Below, in pieces: positions 37,901 through 46,900 of a stretch of DNA of 64,000 bases. The notes below the pieces were generated by a model. That model made no database searches. It was given only the letters and a program-made list of their open reading frames with translations, and had not been told where the DNA came from. Origin of the DNA: Schizochytrium sp. TIO01 (taxonomy: Eukaryota; Sar; Bigyra; Thraustochytrida; Thraustochytriidae); NCBI GenBank assembly GCA_004764695.1, contig SMSO01000034.1:1195501-1259500 (forward strand). Direction: 5' to 3'. A program made the position numbers and the translations under genes. Position 1 is the stretch's first letter. Each line of letters opens with the position of its first letter.

Positions 37901-40900
37901 ATGAGCGAGCATATTGAGGATTCAGAGGCATTCGCTCAGTTTAAAAGGACACACAAGGATGTCGAAATCCCTAAACCTGTGACAGTATTACCACCAACTT
38001 CGAGCGATGAGGGGTCAATCGTGCGGTGGGCTTTCGATCAAGTTGGGCGTGCTGTTCAAGATATCTCTGTATTGGCGCTCATGGACCGTGACAAAGAAGG
38101 TCGTCGTTTCAGTGATGGCGCCTCTTGGCAAGATCTCAAAAATGAAGTACATGATATGATGCGGGACCCTGGTTGGTTTGCTACACGCCCAGAATTCTTG
38201 GAAAGCATATGCAGGTTCTATGTAGAGGTGGTTAAGTGGAAGCCCAATTGCGCGCCCCGTCTGCAAGGTATCCCCATCAACCTTTACACATTGTACACTT
38301 TAGTAAAGGCTCGTGGCGGATTTCGTGTTATTGAGAGCCGACAGACCTCGGACGAAATATGGAAACAAATTGCTGACCAGCTACCCAACTTTTCTGATGA
38401 TGAAATTGATGAGGAGATCATTGGTCCTGACCTACGTGATATCTACTCCAGGTACCTCTTGTTATATGAACGTGCGTATCTAGGTCATGCTGCTCATGCT
38501 AAGCTACGCATGGGAAGCAAAGTTTTGCTTCGCAATGGTGAAAGTACAGATGGTGCCCCCATTGGATTGTCTTTGCTCGCACCAAACCCATTAGAAGGCC
38601 TACCGACTCACTCAACCTGCTATGTAGCTGCTGCACACGCTTCCTTTAACGACGATGCTGACGACGATGCTGATGAAGACATCCAAGCGGGAGTTGCGTC
38701 TTCAACAACACAGGGTGCTAAGAAGACCTCTCCTTATTTCTTCTTCGCGCGTGAGCAGTGGGATAATAGTATGAGTTTTGCAGATTGCTCGCGACTATTG
38801 ACGAATCGCTGGAAGACTATGTCCGATACAGAAAAGTCTAAATATGTGAGAATGGCTGCTGTTGAAGATGAAGAGGTTGACGATGTTGTTTCCTCCCAGC
38901 GCAAAGTGGCCAATAACAAGTTGTTCCCAAAACGTAAGCGAGAGAAAGTCAGGAAGAAAGGTCGTACTGCATTTACCTTTTTTGTGAGCGAGGTTCTCAA
39001 GGGGGCCCACCAAGAGTCCCATCCTGGCGAAAAGGACCGCACCATCGTGAAAAGTGTGTTTACAGAAATTGCCAAAGTTTCGGCTGACAAATGGAAGTTA
39101 ATGTCTGAAGAGGAGCGTGCACCATACCGTGAACTTGCACGTGAGGATGCCTTAGTAGTGGAGGAGGCGCATCGCCGACGGGCAGAACTCGAGGCACGCC
39201 AAAACCGCGCTAGAACAGGATATACACCTCCGAACATTCCTTCCATCAATACAACAATTGCTACACGAGGAGCACCAGTATTCACTGCGCAACCCGACAC
39301 GCATTTCCGACTGGTTTCATCGACACCTGTATTTTTACCTGCGAATCCGGTACTTCACTCGCTGCAACTACAATCCAAGAAACCTTCTGATGAGCATTTC
39401 AATGTGAAACCCGCTCGCGTTGGTCTCAACTTTTTCTCCATGAACGACTGGACCTGGCAAGAGTTCTTAGTGGAAGTATTTTGTCGTATGGAAGGTATAG
39501 AAAATCCTCGCAGCAGCGCGGCACACCGCAAACCTCGGAAGAGTCATCAAGAAGAGAAAAAAGACGATGATGATCATATGGAAGACGAGGATACTCATGG
39601 AGCCAGCAACAAATCGCCGACAAACTCTGACCCGGGTGAAGAGTTAGAAACTTCATCATTAAAACAAAACAAAGATCAGGACGAGTCGACAGATTCCGCT
39701 GCCGAGGATGCAGGCGAGTATGACCTCAAAGAAGAAGAAGCAAAGGAGGATCAGTTTTGGGAGATTGCACCACCTTCTATTGCCGGCCAGGATTCCTCAG
39801 CATCACTTTTCGTGGAGGAGGAAAGTGAAGTGGAGGACGAGGCCGGGGTTGTAGATGAATGTGAGCGGCTTCTTGAGGCGCTCATTTCCCATCCTCTGGC
39901 TGCTCCTTTTGTAGAACCCATTGAACCTTCACAGCCAGGTATGCGTAATTATGCGCGTGTGGTGGCCGAGCCAATCTCGTTGAGTGAGATCTTAGAGCGT
40001 CTTCGGGCAGGCTTTTACCAGTGTGATGCAGAAACTATGGAACTAGAAGCATTCGTTTCTGACCTTCGCATGGTCTGGAGCAATGGTATGAAGTTCTACA
40101 AGCAAGGTTCTGAGGTTTATGACGACATTCAGCACCTCAGTACCCTGGCGGATGAGAGGCTTGAGGGAATTTTAGAAATGGATAGGGCAACAGAACATGA
40201 GACATCGAAGAAGCTAGATAAATTTGTTGACAGGCTCATTCAGTTATCTGATGATCAGCAACGCTCAGTGTACGAGTCGATTCTTAGTAAGTTTCCCATA
40301 TCCCATGGCCCTGGTCCTAAATCGTCTAAACGCAAGCCCCACGAAGAGTTGAAACGCCTACGACTTCGCTATCCTCGTAAGGTGGTTGGTCGTTACGCTT
40401 TGAACGTAATTTCGCGGGACGAAGATGCTGAGGCATTTTTAGAACCTGTCGATACCTCTTTGCGAGGCCTCGAGGACTATGAGGAGATCATCAAGCGTCC
40501 AATGGATTTGGGGACCATCTCAAGACGCCTGGAAGATGGTTTTTATGATTACTATGCTTCTGCAGATCGCTCAACTTTAGCGCCAAAATTTCTTCGTGAT
40601 GTAAAACTTGTTTTCAACAACTGTATTGAGTACAATGGTGAGACTTCTGGCATTGGACGTGCTGCTGACCGGCTTTTTGATCTCTTCCAGAAATTATTAC
40701 TCGCAGGCAAGGCTCCTGGGTATAGTGCTATGGAAACTATGCCTGTGGTAGGCTCCAAACAATCCATGTCTGCTACGGGAGAAGTTCTTCGACCAGTCAA
40801 GCGGGTTTTGTTTGGAGTGTGCGAGGTTATACAACCCGAAGATGATCAACACGTCAGTCATGCTATTAATTATGCTGTATCTTCCACCGAAAAACCGAAA

Positions 40901-43900
40901 ATGGTGTCATCTTCATCGAGTGTTCCAGTTACTTCAAATAGCAATGGGGTTTCTAATCAACAGAAACCAATCGATGACACCCCCAATGAGGACGCAGTGA
41001 TGACAGAAGCTTCCAAAGACAAATCGAACTCTGAAAATTCCAAAACTGCCGCAGAAGTTACTGCGACACCAATTCCTGAGGACCAGGTGTCAAATCCGCG
41101 TGGTGAACCAGCTGTTACTTTGAATGAAGATTCCAAGGCACAGCCGAAAGTGCATAGTTCCGCACCAGTCACTGAAGCGAGTATTTCACCTACTGGGGAC
41201 GAGGCAAAGGACCCAGAATCAAATTCAGATCCGCTTGATGAACCTCTTCCTCCTCGTGAATCTTTCCCAGATGTCTGCGAGCATTTGCTCGACGAGGTGA
41301 CTGAACTCCGCGTGTACAAGAAGACAATGGAATCCTCAGGCGTGGGCGCAGAATTGGAGGAAGCTCGCCGAAAGCTTAAAGGAGGGGAATATAGCTTAAA
41401 CGAGGTAGGTGAAATTGGTAATGACTTTATCCGTGACATCCGTGCAATGCTCTCCAAATGGCATGCTTCTGTCACAAGTCCAAACGATAAGACTGCTGTT
41501 TCTGAGCTCACTGAGCAGCTAGAGCAGAATTATGCGATTGGTCTACGAGACAATGCAACAAGTAAATGGGCTTGGGTTGGTGAAAAAATCCTCTGGCTCG
41601 ATGTCCGTGTCCAACCCCCTATCATCAAGCAAGCTCAGATCCAGGACTACTATGCACCACCGAAGTACCGGTACAAACACATGCGCTCGAAGACCGATTT
41701 TTACCGTCTTCGCGTACAAGTAGAGACGGAGCCTAATATGATGCCCTTAAACCTGTGGACTGATCAAACGATTGCACACCGGCTCACCAAGGGTCTCAAC
41801 TCCTATGCAAACTCATATGGAGTTCATTGGACTTTTTCATCTGACAAGGAGGCATCTGAAGCTTTGGTCGATGCAAACGCCCTTTCAGATGTTGATGCGC
41901 ATGAAGTCGACGATGCCGCGCTGGATCTCGACGATTTAGAGGATGAAGAAAACGAAGATGACGATGACGATGACGATGACAATGGTGAAGAAAACGAAGA
42001 TGATGAAGACGCCGCGAATACACAGACGTCTTCAGCGTTGAAGGGTTCAGAGAATGATGTTCGGGAAACCTCATCTTCAAGTAGTGAAGCTCTTCCGCTT
42101 GGACAGAAGGTTGTGTCTGAAATGCTAGAATTCTGGTCCCCGGAGGATATGCCTTCAGTCGAAGTGTCCATGAGTCCCAAAGAACTTCTAAATGAAATCT
42201 TATCAAACGACTACGCTTCTCTTACACCCCATGTGAAACTTTGCATTCTGGAGCGTCTTTGTGAACATGTAGTTAACACCTTTCCAGTGCGTGTGGGTAT
42301 TGCCATGGCTATGGGCATTCGTAAACCGGAGCGATTCGACCTCGGACCTAAGGAGGAAAGTGAGCTGATCCTGCGAGGCCGACGTAGCCGGGTCCGTAGC
42401 CGTAAAGCAGATGACGCAGATAGTGAGGACGGAAACTTCACAATCTCAGGTGTTGCTGCCACAGTTCCTGAGTCGGCCTCAAAGCGTCAGACGCGAGGCA
42501 AGCGGGTCAAGTATCAAGAGCTGGAAGACCTCGACGACGCACTTGGCATAGAGGAGGAAGAGAGTGAGCCTGAAGAACAGAAGGAAACTAAACAAAGTCG
42601 TAGTCGGTCTTCAAGAACTCGCTCTAAGACAGAAGATGTCCCCGAAGAAGACTCCGTGGAAAACCCTACACCTCAAACAAGAGGTAGTAAAGGAAAACCG
42701 CAAAAGTCTACAGATTCAAGTGCAAAGGCCGAGGTAACGGAAGATATTATTGCGACCCCACGCCACAACACTCGCTCACGAAGAAGTAGTCGTACGCGGA
42801 CAATGAAACTTGAGAATGATGTTCTGGCTCAGGATGGTGAAGACGAACCTGAAAAGGCTGAAGTTGACGAAACTCCAGCAGCAGCCTCAGCGCACCAAAG
42901 TCGACGAAGCACTCGCAACTCTCGTTCTGCACCGCCCTCATCATCGCGCCGCAAATCAGCTGCTACTGTCGCTGAGGATGAAGTTGAAGAAGCTCCAGTC
43001 CGCCGTGGACGTGGAGGTCTCCGCAAGACTCCTGTGGCCAAGGCCTCCGTGAAAGGTGTAGAAGAAAAGGGAAATGAGAGTGCTGATGAGCAACTCGATG
43101 AATCAGAGTTCGATGCAATGGATGTGGAGGACAAGACCCCTGCTCGGAGTACTCGCAGGAGCGCGCGTACTCGTGGAAGTTCCAAGAATAAGCGCGCTGC
43201 ATCAGCAACTCCTGCACGGCGTGGACGATCCCAAAAGCAAGCAGAAGAATCGGAAGACGAGGTTCTCCTTGAAGACGAGGTCGACGCAGACGGTATTCAG
43301 GGAGAAGACGAGGAAGAGTATGAAGAGGGAGAGCACGGTCGTAGCAAAACGCGTTCTTCACGTAGGTCTAGTGCTGTGAGCAGACGCCAATCTGCTCGCA
43401 CACGCCGCAAGACAGAACTCTTTGTTGCTGAACCCCACTCATATACTAAAACCAAGTCTGGTGAGGAGCTTCGCAGAAGCTCGCGCAAGTCTGCGCGAGG
43501 TCAGAAAAGGGGCCGCTTTGCTGATGTAGATAGCAATGACGAGATTATGTCCATTGATGAGGACAATACTATCGATCCTGAGATTCTTATCGCTATTCAA
43601 CAGAAGGATTCCTTGCAGGAAATCATGCAGACCTATGTTCTTCAGGAAAGTGAGAGTCTCTTGAAGGCTGAAATCGACCTTGAAGTTGCTGCTTGGCAGC
43701 CTCAGCGCTCTTTTCTTAAAGTCGCAGATTTTGATGCATCCAGGACATTAAACGAAGATCACACTATCCAAAGTGATCGTGATCATGTTAATGTTACAGT
43801 TGCTAAAGAAACTGCCGTGGAGTCGAATGATGGCACTGCCGTGGCCAGCCAAGACAAAGATGCTGAAATTGAACCAAATGCAGTTGCGATACCGGAAGGC

Positions 43901-46900
43901 GAAACAATGGCTAGTTCCTCCTCCTCATCGTCTTCTTCTTCGCAGGTACTGGAGCCTAAAAAAATATCTGAAGGTGACAGTACATCGGTACGCAACAATG
44001 AGGATGCAGATACGATGGTGGTTGATGAGGTCGGAGAATCAGCGAGACCTTCTTCTACTACTTCTTCAGCAATTCCGGAAACTTCTGGTAGTTTAGATAG
44101 CGAGATCAAACCTGCTGAAGATATTACAGAACATGATGGCAAACTTGAAAAGGAAAATATCATAACAGAAGCCAGTACCTTGGTACCTGACCAAGATAGT
44201 TCCAGTAAAATCGTGGGGAAAACGCAGGAGCCCAATGGCGATGCAGAAGCGCCAAATGCTGTGATTGAGCCGTTCGTTATGGATTTTGAAAAGTGCAAGA
44301 CCCAGTTCGCTTCGCTGCTGAAAGATCGCATCAGTCAACTGTTTCGGAACCCAGTGGACACGTCTGCTCCGGGTTATGAAAATTACTCCAAGCTTGTTTC
44401 AAACCCAATGGATCTCAACTCCGTGATGGAGAATCTTGAGGATGGCGAGTATGAGGGCCAAGATGCGAACGGTGATCCAGTGGTCGTTGGCTCATTTCTC
44501 AGAGACTGTGAGCTTGTCTTCCTGAATGCAGGTCTTTTCTTTGCTAAAGACTCGAAAGAGTTTAAGCAGGCTGAGAAATGTGAAACAAAGTTGAACTCAT
44601 TATTAGGCTTGGAAGATAGTCCTCATATTCTCCAGGGCATTGCAAAGTCCTTGCGCAAACTTCGATTCTTGCGAGGATCCCAAGAATTATTCGATGAGCT
44701 CATGGAAGGTCACGCAGAGATTGTCGCACGCCTTGAAGCGCTTGACTCTGCGGAGTCTGATACGTTTCAGAGTGTTCTTGGGAATGAGAAACTGACGTTC
44801 AACATCATTCGTTCAAGAATTATTAGTGGTGAATATGAACGTGATGCTGAGGCCTCTTTTCGTCGAACTCAACGCAAAGGATCCGGGGGTACGGCCAATC
44901 CAAAACAGCGTGGTCTTGGGTTTGCGCGGGATATGCGTACAATTATCACTGCCTATCTCGCGGTATTTAACCCAATTTCCCTTGAAGCTGAGCAGATCAA
45001 TGGCTTGAGTATTGCATTTGAACGTGGGTTTGCTCCTCTGCTGCACGATCTCAGTGTTTCTCGAATGGTTTGGCTCGGCGAGCGCATATTTGTTGCGAAT
45101 CAATTACGTGGACTTGTGCCAGCCCTGGTAGCAGGGTCTGCGTACTCTAACAGCACCTTGGCGTTTCGTGTTCTTATGCATCCAGCGCAGGAACGAACAA
45201 TGTGTCTTTGGACGCCGGAAACACTGCAGGACTATGAGCTTGAACTCGGGCGTATGAACATTAGTAAAGGAGCGAAGCAACGCTCCCGTGCCGCTTTGGA
45301 TGTTTCCGCACTGCCTCGCTCTATGTATGGTGTGGACTGGGTCTTTGCGGAGGACTTTGAGTTCGTCACAGCCCTGGAAGCTAAGCTTATGACACGATCT
45401 TCCGAGCCCTCCACACTTCAAAAGAAGAATGTTATGAAACTCGGGGCTTCATTGCGTTCTGACGTTCGGCAACTCGATGCCAAGCGCAAGGAAGTCCTTA
45501 ATGCAGAAGTTGCGGCAGGTAAAAAGATTCTGTCGAAGCTACAACCCTCATCAAACCCCGATGCTAACGGCGAAGCCGCTCCAACTGCACGTCGTCGTGC
45601 TCGTAAGATGAAAATTATCACTGGTGATGTTTCACTCTCTTCGAATCCTATTCGCAGCAGCCTTGGCACTATTCCAATCTTAGATATCCTTCGTTCGTCG
45701 AAGGATACTGTACCAGGAGTCGTGCGAGCTCTTGAGAAAGAAGTTTACCTTATGCTTCGCAGTAAGCGAGCCCCGCAACTAACAGAAGAACTCAAAAAAG
45801 ATGACCTAGATACCGCAGTTGGCCTTCCTGACGACCTACCCAAAGGCATTCGGTTTGAGCCTCTTGGTTACGATCGTAATGGAAGTACGTACTGGTATTT
45901 TTCGATGGGATCTTCAGAAGCAGCCGCAGAAATCGGATCTTTTGTTTTTGTCTGCCTGTCTATCGAAGGTCAGGAGAAACTAGAGCAAGATTTGCTATCG
46001 ATGCAAGGGCAAGCGGCCTCGATCTTCCCTACTTCGTCGGCCGACAGTATTGGTCAGCAAGGGTTGTGGCTGATGTATTCTTCCCGTGCACAGATTGAGG
46101 CTCTCCTAGCAGCTTTGTTCAAAGGCCCAGAAGAGGAAAAAAGAGTTTATGACGCATTGTTAGGTCACTACAAAACTATGATTGCGTCCATGTGGCGTTC
46201 AGGAACTGAATACATGGCACTTCCTTTTACTTCATCTCGATCTGAATCCGCACGTGTGCGCGTGTTTGAAATTAATAATAAACCAGACATAGCAGTGCAT
46301 CTATCAAGTACCCCACTGTCTTTTGGAGGCGCACCACTAATTGTAAATATTTGTGAGCGAACTCCTGTCGCACGTGAGGTAAAGAACGCCAGTGCCGGTA
46401 CAAGAAATTTGTCAGAGCTCCACAGTGCGCGCAAAGCCCAAGCGACTCCTCTACGTGTGGGCGATGTACTCATGAGCATTGGAGACTTCTCATGTGCAGG
46501 GATGAGCCCTGAAGAGGCTGCGAGTACGTGGGCCCGCGTTACCTCTCAAACTTCATCAGAGCCAATACGCGTTACCATATACCGCCCAAAAGAGGAGGCT
46601 GCCCAGCAAGCACTTGCATTCTGCCGTGACGGTGATGTGGCTGTCGCCAAGTACGCACCGCAACAACTTGTACGGTGTGTTGTCCCAGTTGTTGTGGCAA
46701 ATCACTCTGCCATGATTGACCTCGTGCTTGCTTTGGAAGCGCACTTGTGGTCAATGGGTGCTGCAGAACCCCGCATCCTAAGTGTTGTTGAGGAGTGGCG
46801 GTGGCTTCATAACTGGGGTCAATGGAAGTGGCCTTCTCGTCGTTCATCCTGGCACAGACGTGTTTCAGATCTTGGCAAAGACATTGACTTAGGAAAGACA

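Noticed and set aside
43783..44331. 182-codon minus-strand ORF opposite the giant gene
   Set aside because: Shadow of the plus-strand coding sequence, Ser-rich from reversed acidic codons, no motif.
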